NCBI GenBank assembly: GCA_004335635.1
Contig: QAXH01004985.1
Span: 414-46,193 of the forward strand
Source: Chloromonas sp. AAM2
Lineage: Eukaryota; Chlorophyta; Chlorophyceae; Chlamydomonadales; Chlamydomonadaceae
Length of the DNA: 45,780 nt
Direction: 5' to 3'
Shown: positions 1-12,144 of the stretch, in pieces
Layout: the number at the start of each line of letters is the position of its first letter
How positions within the stretch are numbered: the first letter of the stretch is position 1
Position numbers and translations under genes: made by a program
The notes under the pieces: model-generated
The model's input: the letters and a program-made list of their open reading frames with translations, nothing else
The model's database searches: none
What the model was told of the DNA's origin: nothing

Positions 1-189
1 TACAAACCGTGAATGCCCTGCGGGGACACCATTAACCTATACGTACGAGGAGGGTACGAGGGCGGCACAGGAAGTGCGAGGGCTTTGCAAGGAAGGGTTG
101 AGGGGGATTGCAAGCACGGTACTAAGGAAGGGCAAGGTTGTTGGGGTGTGTGTGTGTGTGGGTGGGGGTGGGGGTGTGTGGGTGGGGGT

Positions 190-240
190 GTTTACATGGC
201 CTTTAGTCCGGGGAGGACTGCTCAGCAGGGGCAAGAGGGG
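190..240 (+). repeat. dispersed short element, copy A
   Basis: TTTACATGGCCTTTAGTCCG followed by GGGAGGACTGCTCAGCAGGG and GCAAG. It lies in a channel-gene intron directly after a GT/GGGGTG low-complexity run. It matches copies at 26604 and 27468-27514 at nearly every position over about 45 bases. Confidence 0.9.
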
Positions 241-318
241 GGTCCCTGCATGATGTAGCCTAGTGGTAAGGTTGTAACGATAAAAACAGAACCCTGGTCT
301 CCCTGCTGGTGTTTGCAG

Positions 319-3300
319 GTACTTGTACTCGCTCTACTTTTCCGTGAGCGCTTTTGGCGGTTTTGGTGACAACGACTTTTACGTTGCCTCCCCTGCCGAG
401 GCCTTTACCATGATTGTCTACCTGCTGTTCAACATCGTGCTGCAAGCATACATTTTCGGTGAGCGGGTTTTGGCCAGTGGCTGTTTGTCTTCCCTTCCCA
501 TGGTGGGCGCTGATCACGTCAGGGAAAGCGGGTTTGCGTGTGCCAGGTGAACGAAAGGCCGCTGCAGGAAGCGGTCAGGCTACACTACGCAAGGTCGATA
601 CAAGCTCCAGAAACCGTGCCAGCATTCCCATGTGTTCCCTGCTCCGGCATTACCTTCCTTGTCTTTTGGCCTTCCGTAATCCCTATCATTGCCATTATCA
701 TTATGCAACTATACGTAAGCACTACCAGTCAAGCTAGGCAGGCCTGTTGTAAAACACATGCGCGACCGTTTCTATCCGTTACAGGTACCATCACCATGCT
801 CATGGTCAAGAGTGACGAAAAGTCAAACGTCTTCCGAGCACGCTCAGAGGCGCTGAAAGCATTCAGTGAATCGAACGCCCTTCCTGACAGTCTCACCACG
901 GCCATGGTAAGCTAACTGACTAGCAGGTTCAGTGACAGGTTGACTGCAACTTGCTCACGTGTGCGTGTGCCTCGCCTTTGTCATGAGACACGTGGAGCTT
1001 ACTCTCGGTCAAACCGACCAACCAACCGACCAACCAACCAACCAACTGACACACTTGATATGCGTGCACTGCAGCGGCAACATCTGGAGATGCAGTATTC
1101 ATCAGAGAACGCATGTGACGATCAGGTGAGACTACGGGATGTTCTGACTAAATCAAGGAAGTTTGCAGTCTGAATAGCTGGGCAAGTATGTGGATTCGGA
1201 ACATGTGAATACTAAAACTAGCACGTGACAGCCACAGCAATTGTCACTGCCGTTCACAAACGTCATGAAATGTCCAGACTGATCTGAATATGAACTGGCA
1301 TGTGACAGCCATAACCGCTGTTTTCAACCTACAGGTGCTGGCCGACTATCCTGCGACTCTAAGGCGCAAGGCATTGCGCCACCTCTATGCGGATTGCCTG
1401 AGAGCTTGTCCCCTGTTTCGAGGGGCAAGGGCACGGTTTCTGGATCAGGTTCTGGTCACGTGCAGGAGTGAGCTGTTCATGCCACACGTGAGTGACTGAG
1501 TGACTGAGTGGGTGTGAGAGGTAGAGTGACAGAGTGACTGTGTGACTGTCTGTGTGTGGGACAGAGAAGGAAGAGTTTGTGGGAGAATAGAGAGACAGCA
1601 ACCGCATGTGTGCAGCACTGTCTTGTACATGTTACATGCCTCTCTGTTCTTTCACATGCGCATCGTATTCAGGGTTTCCCAGATTGCTCTTTTACATAAT
1701 CCGGGAATACACAATCGGACGCATTGGTCCATCCTTCCCTATAGCCACTCCACCCATGCTGTATTGTTCCCGATACTCTGAGGGATACGTGAAGTGTCTT
1801 TCCGTGCCCACAGGTGTCCATCATATCCGAGGGCGATGTCGTGTCGGAGCTCATGTTGGTGGTCGACGGCCACGCGCAGGGTGAGCGCTTTTGTAATCAT
1901 AGCACTGATGATTAAAAGAGAAATCAGATCAAAGTAACAACCACATGTAAGGTGAGCGGAATTAGGGACAGGCATTACAGCACCGATCGGAAATGACAGA
2001 ATGAAAGCATGGGTAGTGCGCGACGGCTGTAGCGGTATCGGGTCCTCAGTATTGTCGACGAACAGGAAAACCCTTGACCGCCTGCAGCCAGTTCTGCCTG
2101 TCATCTCACAGGTTTCCCTCCCGGTTGTCACCATCCGGACCTCCGCCGTGAAAGTAACGTTCACGTGGTCGACATGGCCGCCAAGTCATTCTACGCGGGC
2201 GCCAACAAGCGAAAAGCCCGAGCCAGCATGAACGGGGCAATGCTGGGCCTTGGAGGTGAGCCCAGCCATTAATCACTTGATGCACATGGCCTCGCTATCT
2301 GCCGCCAACAAATCAAGCAAACGCGCGACAGAGTGCGCAATCACTCTGTTTCATTCGTTTCCTATTTGCAGGAGGCACAGACGTATTTGATGGCAGTTAC
2401 CCGGCTGGCAACAGCCGGCGAGGCAGCATATGCCAGTACGGTCCACAATGGAACAACTCTGGCCACAGCGCGGACCAACAGGATTTCCAGCTCAAGCGAG
2501 GGCTTTCAGGGCAGGCCAGTCGGAACGGCAGTGTCACGTCCATGCCAGGTTACAGGTAAAACAATGGTATGCCTCCATCACATCTGGGGTTAACAAGTTA
2601 TGTGTAAGTTTTGCCAAGCATCTACGATTCTCTTTGTAAGATTTGCCAAAATCAGCACCTCATTTTGAATGGCATGCAGAAGATGCGGTACATAACCCTA
2701 CGCACAACATGCCAAAACGCACAGGCGTAGCACGTGCAGTACATGTACCTTCTGATTAAGTCGTACCTTGCCGCACCCATTGCCCTGCAGCACATCGTAT
2801 GAGGAGTCTGACTGCATTGGAGCCGTACCCTTCTTCACAGGTGTGCATGCGAATCCATGCAACCCATGCATGCATGCACCCACTGAGGTGCTCACGCGCC
2901 ATGATGCACATTCATGTTCCTAGGTATGCTCATGCTGTCATGCATTTTTGTGCATATGCTCTTTTGCTCGGCAGAAGTAGGAGGCTAGAATGAAATCGAC
3001 AACTGCCATGGCACTGACTTGACAAAGGCTGCCACTATGGTCCATGTGCTTGCAGATACGACTTGCATCGAGAACGTGTTCTCCGTTACGATGACACGGG
3101 TGCGTTTGAAAGGGCAATGGTGGAGCAGACATCCGATGTGTTGTCGGCTTGTTTGCTGCCTGAAGGTTTGCACCTGAAGGCTTGCTGCCTTGTGTGTTGA
3201 ACACTGATATGTTTTGGCGTGTTGGCAAGAAGCGTTTGGTAACAGCATTGTTTGACACGTGTGGCCGCAGGTTATTGTCCTCAGCAAGAGTGCGTATGAT

Positions 3301-6300
3301 GCCCTCAGTGCTACGTACCCTCAACAGGTAACTGAAACTGGTAACCGACACAGTGTCGCACTGCATTTTGGAATTCTACGCCGGACAGACATTGTCGCAC
3401 ACAGCTCAAGTGGCAGAACCCCGTACCGTTATAGAACCAATGGTTTGGGTTGATTGATGGTCTGCCTGCGCTTGCAGGTTCGCCTTTTGCTTGAGAATCT
3501 GAAGGACATCGCCGAGGCGAACTTCTTCGCGGAGTTTGACACGGGCGCGGCGATGTCCGAAATGGAGCCCGATCAAGCGCTCCAGCTACGCGCCGCGCTG
3601 ACCTCTCCCACTTCGTTCACGAATGGCCACGCTGAGGCGGGTACTCACGCCGTGCCTCACAACACGGACAAGATGATGCAGAACCTTGCTGGCAGCTTAC
3701 CACCGCAGCAGCGCATGAGGTTGGAACAAATGGACCAGCTAAGAAAAACAGGTGGGTGCTAACAAACCATCGAGTCTCCAGAGTCTTTCTTCTTGAGGAC
3801 GCGCCGCTCCAGCTACGTGCGCTGTGCTAGTTGCAATCCGACACCGACTGGTCAACGCTTGTAATGTTCGCCAGGTTTGAGTGTTTTCAGCCTGGCTTTG
3901 TTCTTGGGACCTGACAAGGCACATTCTCGTTCCTATTGTGTCTGTGAGCGCAGTGTCGGAGTTCAGTCGCAAGCAACGGGCTTTGCGAATCTACGAATTC
4001 CTCTTGGCAGCGTCGCAAGGGGATCTGCAGGCGATGCGCGCGCTTATGGCCCAAGGGTGCGGCTTCGCTCCAGTTGCCATATGTTGGAATGCGTTGCCCT
4101 GCTTGCTCGTTCATTTTCTGCTGTGTCGGCCGGCATTGCCTTGCACGTTCAACGCTATGTCTGCGTTTGTCCGTTTCAGGGTGAAACCCGGCAGTGCCGA
4201 CTATGACCGCCGTAACGCTCTGATGGTAGCTGCGCACGAGGGGCAAGACGCAGCTGTGCGGCTGCTCCTGAGCCTCAACGCACCACTGGGCGGCAAAGAT
4301 GCCTACGGCAATACAGCGCTGTAAGTGCTGCGGTTCCCTCTGAAACAAACTCACATTCGTCACCCTTTGGGCGAATACAAGACAAAGAACGACTATCAGG
4401 GCGGTCACAAGCCTGGTTAATCTGCAGACTGCAGTGTCAAAGCTTGATTGGCATGCCAGTTGTTTGCATGCCCTTACCTGCAGGTTCATGATCAGTTCGC
4501 GTTGAGTGCATGTGGATGAGGAGTCCCGTGTCGCATGTATAACCACGCGCTGAAGCACCTGGTGGATGATTCACATTTATCCCTTCTCGAACGTTTCTTG
4601 CAGGTCTGAGGCCGTTATGCAAGGCCACGACCACGTGGTGAAGCTCCTGGTGGACGCAGGTGCTCCCCTGGGCATGGAGCCCTTGGAAGGCTTTGGGGCC
4701 CTGTGTCGGGCAGTCATAGACGGGGACACCCAGGTGTGTGCGGCCAACCAACTCCAACAGTGTATTGAGGTCAACAGACGGATCCACCTCAATTTCAACA
4801 GTGCATCCATCCTTGAATCAGCACGAGCCGATGTACCAACAGTCTGCAAACAGCCTGTTGGTTAGAAGCCCATTGCATTCTCAATCAGCACACCAACCGC
4901 GTGTATGCATGATGAGTAACCGACTAGCACTCTGCTGCCTCACTCCTCCGTTGGCTTCTCACTTTTACTTTCTTCAGAAACCTCAAGCGGTCAAACGAAC
5001 AAGTGGACTTCACAGTCCTTCTTACATTGACCTGAAAGTTCACCTTGCCCCACCCAGAATAGGTTGATTACCTGGCTTGCCATCTCATCTACCCATCTTG
5101 CCTCACTCATCTTGTCACTCTCCCATGTTCTGCTCCGCAACCCAACGCCTTCAGGTGCTGCGTCGGTTACTTTACGCGGGCGCTAAGAGTAGCTGGGCGG
5201 GCTTTGACGGCCGCACGGCGCTGCACGTGGCAGCCTCTGAAGGCAACATGCAAGCGGTAGGTGAACGGTTGGGGTTTGCATCATTGCATCTGGACTGCAG
5301 CTGGACGTGGTCTTTTAGCACTTCTACAGCCACTTAGTTTCCGATCCCAATGCTGCATGTTTACCACTCGGCCACTTAGTGATACTCATTAGTGATACTC
5401 CTTAGTGATACTCCCACAGCTCTTGGTTGTAGCATTGCCTGACATACACGTGACGCAATCTACTGACCGTTCCTGTCTGTTTCCAGGCCCAGCTGCTGGT
5501 TGAGTTTGGCCAGGCATATGTGGACGCCCGGGACAGATGGGGTAGCACGCCCTGTGAAGACGCATCTGAGGCCGGCCACACGTCAATGGTGGATTACCTC
5601 GCATCATTACAGGCAGAAGTTGATCAGGTGCGCGGCTGGAATGATCAGTAAAGCACGGGCAAGAATTGCACCGCCCCGCACTGCTCGTGATTTAGGCGGA
5701 AGTTGTCGAACTGGGCGTTGTCCCAAGACGTGGGACAAGCATTTGAACATGCTGGTCAATGCTTGTGCCACACACAGTTGCTTCGACCTGACGACTTTGC
5801 CGTCTAAAACGCCCAATCCAGCGCCGTTAAAATGCGTGAGGCAAGCCTTTGAACAACATGCTCGTCAATGCTCGTGCCTCACACAGCCGCTTCACCCTGA
5901 TGACTTGGTTTTGCATAATCTAGAACCGCTTTGGTCTGTCTGTGCAGGGCTTGAGGCCCAGCTGGCGGGAGACCCAGGAACACAGTTCCGCCGCCGCTGA
6001 CCACCACGTGGGTCCGCCCAACGTTCCCAACGAGAAACGCCGCCCCTCAGACGATGCGAATGGTCCTTCGAGACAAAGTGGTCGTGTCACCCACTGCCCA
6101 AGCCCATGCAGCACTCGCCGTGCAAGCATGTCCTCCACAACCACGAGCGTGGGCGTCAAGAAACACAAGTTGCCATCGAGGGTGCAGAGCAGTGTAGGAA
6201 TGCTGCCAGCGCGCAAGACATTAGGGGCGTACAGGGCCCCTGCGGAAGATGAGGAAGAGGATGAAGAGGAAAGAGCGATAAGAGAAGCACAGGAGCAGCA

Positions 6301-8311
6301 GGGAATGGCCAGGACTACGCCTGGTAGCCGGCAGGTGTCGTACAACGGCATGCAAGGGTTTGGAGCGGCGGAGACAGGGATGCGCAGTGGGGCGCGGAGC
6401 CTTGCAACAAGCGGCAATCTTTTGGCACATGGTGGGGTGCATGGACTGGGTAGAAACTCGTCCATGCGTCCGGCACAAGGGAGGGCAAGTAAAGACTTCG
6501 CTCTGGCAGCCGCAGGGGCTAGGACGCGCCAGAGCAGAGACTTTGGAACGCGCCAGAGCAGCACGGAATTCCGATCGTCAGCGCAGCGCCCACGAGTGGG
6601 TACCAGGGATTCACGGCCCTCAAATAGGACCCGAGTACCCGAGGCAGGCAGGGACGATGGAACGATGGCAGCCAGTGATTTATCGATGGCAGTCCTAGCA
6701 AGCGAATTATACAGCCTTGGAAATAGCGGGAAAGACGAGCAGCGAGGCAGCGCAAACACTGGCATGCAAGAGACACCACTTGTACAAGCAAAAGAAAGCT
6801 CCCAGCTCAAAGCAACAGCCCAACCAGTGAAAGCCAGTATTGAACTTCTAAGGCAGGCAAGCCCGAGCAAACAAAACGACGAACAGGTGGGTATCTGACC
6901 ACGATATACATGGGGTGTTCGTGTTGCACATTAACATCGCATGTCAGCGTGGCGTTCACACCCTTCAATAGCGCACCGCGCCTCAGCTGCACGTTCTAGA
7001 GGCTGCATGGTGATGCATGGTCGGTCAGCGTCAGTGGCATAAGTGTGCTGCCGTTGCGTGCTTCTGGTTTGCTTCCTTGCCTTTTGAGCTGAGGTTAGCT
7101 GCAATGCCAGGGCATGCCGAGTTAGGGCTCGACAGGAACTGGAATGCAATCCAACCAACAACCGCTTTGATGCACAGGTGCCACGTGAAGATGGTGGCGC
7201 GGCCAAGGGGCTCGTTTCTGCTTTGGAGTCAGACATAGCTGATTTGGTCCAGCCGACAACATCCATCAGTTCAGCCATCGTCCGGCAGATGATGGTCAAG
7301 CAGTTTGTCAAGTCGCTTCAAAAGAAAGCCGGACGAAAAAGCATCGATGCCCAACGCAAAAGCATTGATGCCAATGGTGTCCCACCCGACGCCGCACGCT
7401 CTACCACACCCCCGGTACCCCCTCTCGACCTCAGCACCATCAATCAGGCTTCTGAAAATGGGGCTGTCGCAAGTACCACAGCAGTACCAGATGTCTCCAC
7501 TGCGCACGCCACAGCAACAAGCTTGGCTGCTGCAGTAGAAACGGTAACCGCTGCTGCACCACCTGCTTCAACCAGCAGAGCTGACGCTACACCTCCAACG
7601 GCGGATCCAAGCGAAATTGACCCACATGACTCCGCCCGGACATCTCGCCCTGCCGGCAACCCACCCACTATTGCCCAGCTGCCTTTTCCCAACAGCATAT
7701 CGCGAGCACCCACGTGGTCTAGGCCCACCACCACGCAGGGTGGCCTCAACGGCACAACAACGGGCGCCCTCCAAGAAGCAAAACCCATCGGTTTCAGAAG
7801 CAACGCAAACTTCAAAACCGATCTGAGCGCGAACAGTGGCTTCCTTGGAGGCTATACGATCGCAACCGATCCTCAGCTTGACGTCAGCCCACGTAAACCT
7901 GACCCAGAGGCGAGCTCACCCTCAAAACACCACATGTCACTCTCGGGTCGAGCGGTGGCTACGCTGCCCCATTTGCAACACACCCCGGAGGTACGCCAAG
8001 GAACGCCGTCCGGCACACCGCGCCCTGCCATGCTCGACCCGATGTCGCACCTCCCCATGCGACCGCCGGCGCGGATAGGAAGCATGCAGAGCGACAGTAC
8101 CGCAAACGGGTCCTTTAATGCTGGCCAGCTGGCTACCATGGATAGCCTTGAGCCTGCTGCCTTGCCTGACTCTGCTACTGCTTCCAAGGCAGCAGAGCCT
8201 ACACAACCTCAGGGTGTGAAGTCCCTGAAAATCTCGGGAGCACCGGCATCAGCAGGACACCCTTCTAAGCCTTTGCTGGGTGGTGTGGTGAGAAGCAACT
8301 TAGGCCAGTAG
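319..8311 (+). CDS. Shaker/AKT-like channel with cNBD and ankyrin repeats (5' end outside window)
   Basis: Plasma-membrane cation (probably K+) channel, C-terminal 1,324 residues. Eighteen phase-consistent exons: 319-458, 785-906, 1075-1125, 1335-1487, 1814-1880, 2112-2255, 2372-2555, 2791-2840, 3056-3099, 3271-3327, 3478-3751, 3954-4056, 4180-4320, 4604-4733, 5155-5256, 5487-5627, 5948-6886, 7178-8311. Exon 1 encodes the pore helix and filter (YLYSLYFSVSAFGGFGD) and the S6 helix. Exons 2-4 are the C-linker (FRARSEALKAFSESNALP, then LRACPLFRGARARFLDQVL). Exons 5-10 form a cyclic-nucleotide-binding fold interrupted by an insert of about 110 residues and ending VIVLSKSAYDALSATYPQQ. Exons 12-16 carry ankyrin repeats (RRNALMVAAHEGQDAAVRLL, GRTALHVAASEGNMQA). 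The last two exons (690 residues) are low-complexity, Ser/Ala/Pro-rich, with an acidic DEEEDEEE run. The domain order matches plant AKT channels. The filter lacks the canonical threonine, so K+ selectivity is inferred. The voltage sensor is not in the window. Confidence 0.93.
1011..1046. repeat. AACC tetranucleotide microsatellite
   Basis: Imperfect AACC/GACC units in the channel-gene intron, ending about 30 bases before the next exon. Confidence 0.85.
5374..5414. repeat. short tandem repeat, TTAGTGATACTC
   Basis: Three adjacent copies of TTAGTGATACTC separated by one to three bases, in a channel-gene intron. Confidence 0.85.
5735..5910. repeat. approximately 105-base tandem duplication in a channel intron
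   Basis: ACAAGCATTTGAACATGCTG at 5735 and GCAAGCCTTTGAACAACATG at 5841 begin two diverged copies of about 68 matching bases each. Both continue with TCAATGCT.GTGCC and CACACAG. The second copy ends about 35 bases before the next exon. Confidence 0.8.
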
Positions 8312-8555
8312 ACACGGTGGACTGCCACTAGTTGCTGGGCGCATCGCCCTCATGTGCAGCAGGTCACGGGGACGAAAGCCATTCTGCTGCTTCACTGATG
8401 GTCCTGGCTGGAGCCTACCCGGGATCCAGCGTGTGGTCTGATGCCAGAAGGGCAGGGCAGGCCTCCAATCACGGCAACTCACAGCTCGTTTTCTGGTTGC
8501 GGCTTTACGGTTTACGGCTTACAGCTGAACAGCTCAGTAAAGCTCGAGGTGAAAG

Positions 8556-8560
8556 TGTAA
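8556..8560 (+). terminator. candidate TGTAA polyadenylation signal of the channel gene
   Basis: TGTAA lies about 245 bases after the channel stop codon. TGTAA is the usual polyadenylation signal in chlorophyte green algae, normally 10-20 bases before the cleavage site. A five-base motif is expected by chance, so this is only a candidate. Confidence 0.35.
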
Positions 8561-10679
8561 CCACCCTATTCAGTGCATTACAGTGGGACAGTTCAGCGGG
8601 GGACCACACATTTGCTGCAACAGGAACCTGTGGGCAATGAACCAAACTCCTTGCTAGTAGCAGTACATTTCCTAAGAGTCACCAGCTTTCTAAAGACGCA
8701 CTCTCGTGCGGCTGTTCCCTTGGTTTGGTCAGCACTTGTGCACGCTTCTATTGGACTGGAGTACGGCAAAGTGTAGAGCATGTTGCTTGCACACTTCAGC
8801 AACAGCCTGGGTGTTGCGGATTGTGTGCAAGACTGAACGTCATAGGGGGCATGCAAATATCAATGCTTGTTTGGTTCTTGTGCAGTACTACTCACATGCT
8901 ATTTTGCTAGTCAACCCAATCGAACCATGGGACACAAAGTGAGTGGTGAGTGCGAGGAACAGTGTGAAGCACGCCATCAAAGAGTGACACCGTGCTCTAT
9001 ATATGTATTTACACCAGAGAAGCCGTGCTCGAGACTGAGTGAGGAGGTGGGGGTTCAGTTAAACTGCAACTGATGCGATCAGAAGTGCTGCCCGTGCAGC
9101 ATGAAGGGGGATCCTTGTTGTGCCGGGAGTGAGAGCAGTGTGAGACGGGTGAAAAACTGCTGCTTCACCAAGCCAGGTCCGGTCGGTTTTTTGAAGGCAT
9201 TTCTGCGCTATGAGCTTTTCCGCCTTAAGCTCGGCGCTAGATGTAAATCCAAAACCTTTGGACTTCAAGCTCGATGTGCATGTATGTGACTCTGACATGG
9301 AGTTTTGGGGCAGCGTTTAGCATGCAAAAGATGTGTTGACTGCCACTCTCAAACCCGCTTGCGAGATCAACGATCCAATAAACCATGAGCCCTTAGCATG
9401 CAAGGTGTGGCCTGGGTGCCAATGTTCAAATGCCTGGCACCAGGCAAAATTGAAAGGTCCTGGTTTGATACGTTCAACTTCAAGGTGCTAACAGCTATTG
9501 ACGGTGGCCACCTGCGTTTACTCGAGTTGAAATTCGATGGGCCAACCTGAGCTGTGCTAAGCCCCTCTCACATAACGATAATCTGTGGCCAGGTCCGCCA
9601 GGTTTTTGCCTCCTTGTTGCAGCTAAACGGCTCGTCTTCTACGGCTTGTATCTGACGAAATCTGCTCCGGCTTTAATCCTGCATGCTCTCAAGAAATAAG
9701 CGCGTTGTAGTGCATTTTTACATTTTCTTGCCGCTCTTTTTGTTCTGATACTTTTCACATTGTCCTCTTTCGGCTATGGCAGTTACTGTCACTCATTCAC
9801 TAACAAAGCTGCTAAATGTTTCACGCACCGTTGCATTCATTACCTACCAGTCTGTGCTGCATACTCAGTGAACCTGTGGGATTACTCATGTTTTGCACTC
9901 TCTAGCTTCGTTCCAATAAACTGGCGCATGGTTAAAATGCAGCCGTGCCATAAGGCGAGATATGAGCATGGTTTGGTGCGTGCTCTGGGCGGTTTTCATG
10001 CCCAGTCTGCCTATGTAACTGTAAACGCTTGTGCTCTCTTTGCTACAAACACGCCATTTGGGTCATTTGCATGCACACCAACAGCACGGACTGGCCAATA
10101 TAGCTTTGCCGAACAAAGAGACAGGATTACAGGGAGAATTAAGAGGTGAGGCTTTTGTCATCACGAAGGACTTGCCGAGCCAGCAGATATGAATTAACGC
10201 TGTGAATTAAAGCAGAGAGGCCTTTGAGGCGTTCCATGGGAAGTAACATCATGACAAACCAACACAACGCAAGGTCACGTGGGCCATAACGTCAGTAACC
10301 ACAACCCTTCCCTGCTGACATCTGCTGACATGACACGTGTTAATGAAAATACACCCACTCCTACGCCACGCACCAGGGCATACAAACGAGTCTGCTCCTG
10401 TTGCAATCATATAACTAACAACGAAATCAAGTGGTCGGACTCTAGACTCCCTATAAGTGATACCCTGGAACTAAAACAACGCGGAAAGGGAGCCTCCCTA
10501 GACAATGTGTGGTGGTTCCAGACCACCAAAAAAACGTGCGCATGCTAAAAACGTACATTCTACCTGCACATTCTAACTGACTGTGCCTGTGGGATGAAAC
10601 ACTGCCTCTGGTGTCGGAAATTGATGAGTGTGTTGCTGGCTGGCTGTGAAACTGTGCACTCACAATCCTGATTGCAAAC

Positions 10680-10965
10680 CGCTGATAAAATGGGGACACG
10701 CCACAAGCCTGAGCAGGCCAACGTAATAAAAGGGAATTTGTGCCCTCACATGCTGAAAGGGAACCAGTGCCTAGTCAGCAAAGGTAGCAAAGGTAGCAAA
10801 AGGCGCATTGCCTTCAACAACTGAGTACGTGCCCTCACATGCTGAATGGGAACCGATGCCTGATCAGGCAAATGTAACAAAAGGCGGATGGCTTGCAACG
10901 ACTGAATACGTGCCCTGACACGCTGGTTACCTGATCAGGTCGATGTCCTAAAAGCGGATAGGTGT
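10680..10965. repeat. degenerate tandem repeat, period about 80-90 bases
   Basis: The phrase TGCCCTCACATGCTGAA recurs at 10741, 10830 and (as TGCCCTGACACGCTGG) 10910. Each is followed by CCTGATCAGGC-like and TAACAAAAGG-like stretches, and a partial unit precedes the first. About three and a half copies are visible, diverged from each other by substitutions and small indels. Confidence 0.75.
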
Positions 10966-11969
10966 TCAAACAAGGCAATTCATGACGTCAGGAAATCTCC
11001 AACAGTTATCAACTCCAACCGTGTATCCATACTTCCAAGCATGCCCAGATACACCACCATGCAGTAGCTGCGGCCCACCACGAGAGACATTTGACCTAAT
11101 TGTGAGCGGATGGCTACACCATAGAGTTGACTGATCCCAGCTGCAACCAGACAGTCTTGTGTGCCTATGCGGCTGTGGTCAAAGCCGCCTTCAGCACCTC
11201 TAAACATGGTCAGCTCTCGAAGCCCGTATGTACGAGTGTGATTCATGGGTCCACCGACGACAAAATGATGGCATGATTGTACTGACGCTCGGCTGGCACG
11301 CCATAGACGGCAAAATCAGTGGCACGACCATGGCACCCTGGACCTGGTGACACGTTTCACAGCAATGGAGGCAGCGCATGGGCAGTCCAATGGACACAAG
11401 CCTGACCTGGTCATAAGCAAGCACACTGTGCTTCTGTCTTAGAAATGGCCAAGGAAGAAAATATTGCACGTGCGATCGGCACGTGCGTGGGCCAGCACGT
11501 GTACGCAAGATCAGCACGTCTGAATAAGAAAGTGCGCAGTGCGGCTCCTATGGATCATGGGCCTGCATCTTTGGCAACACATTGTGCAACTAGGCGTCGC
11601 AAGTTTTGCCTGTAAGACCTTACGAGGGTTGTTTGACTGGTGCGCTCCGACTGGCGCGCTCCGTGGCGCAGCCATGCCATGGAGAGCAAGCGTCCTTTGG
11701 CGACAAACGTACTTTTTCAAGACCGGGACCAATATTGCTATGAGGTCGCAGTGCTGGCGACCTTGCTCTTATTCTAGGATAGAAGATCCATTACTGCCAA
11801 CGCTCGGGGGCCTTGAGAGCTTGCCAGGCCAGCCCAAATCACCCCAGCTTCAGCCCAGATCATCCAAGGGTGCAACTCCAGATTCATATCAAGCGCAAAA
11901 GCTTTCGTCACTGTTTGGCCCAGGCATATTTCAAGCTGTCGCGTATTGATCACCGCTTTGTGCGTGCAG

Positions 11970-12058
11970 GAGGCATGTCCATCTACGACGCCAAGGGCGT
12001 GGGCTTCATGCTGTCCCTGGGCGGAACAGAAGCGCCAGGACAACACGGGCAGAACTAA
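11970..12058 (+). CDS. possible terminal exon of an unidentified gene
   Basis: After a good acceptor (GTGCGTGCAG) the frame reads GMSIYDAKGVGFMLSLGG and continues to a TAA stop at 12058. Nearly every third codon position is G or C, unlike the surrounding sequence and like true exons in this window. It enters in phase 1. No matching upstream exon with a compatible donor could be recognised, so it may be a fragment of a gene or chance. No family was recognised. If real, the gene converges with RWP-RK copy 1, whose stop codon is only 87 bases away. Confidence 0.3.
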
Positions 12059-12144
12059 CAGCGAAGCCAAGGGCTAACAGCAAAACCAAGGACCGTCCCA
12101 CTTCTACTACTCTGCGGCCAGACGTCAACGCATGCTTGCCAAGG

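Larger units (their letters stand above)
8312..12144. other. gene-poor stretch between the channel and RWP-RK copy 1
   Basis: Holds the channel 3' UTR, AT-richer unique sequence with no recognisable coding exon to about 10680, a degenerate tandem repeat at 10680-10965, and short open frames on both strands at 10980-11950 that match nothing I recognise. A GC3-rich possible terminal exon on the plus strand (11970-12058) lies close to the 3' end of the converging RWP-RK gene. Confidence 0.6.

Noticed and set aside
245..275. A-box-like TAGCCTAGTGGTAAGG after dispersed-element copy A
   Set aside because: It resembles a tRNA promoter box, but no B box follows at the usual distance and the other element copies lack it.
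5920..6870. 316-codon minus-strand frame opposite channel exon 17
   Set aside because: It is the antisense shadow of a phase-consistent channel exon and has no domain.
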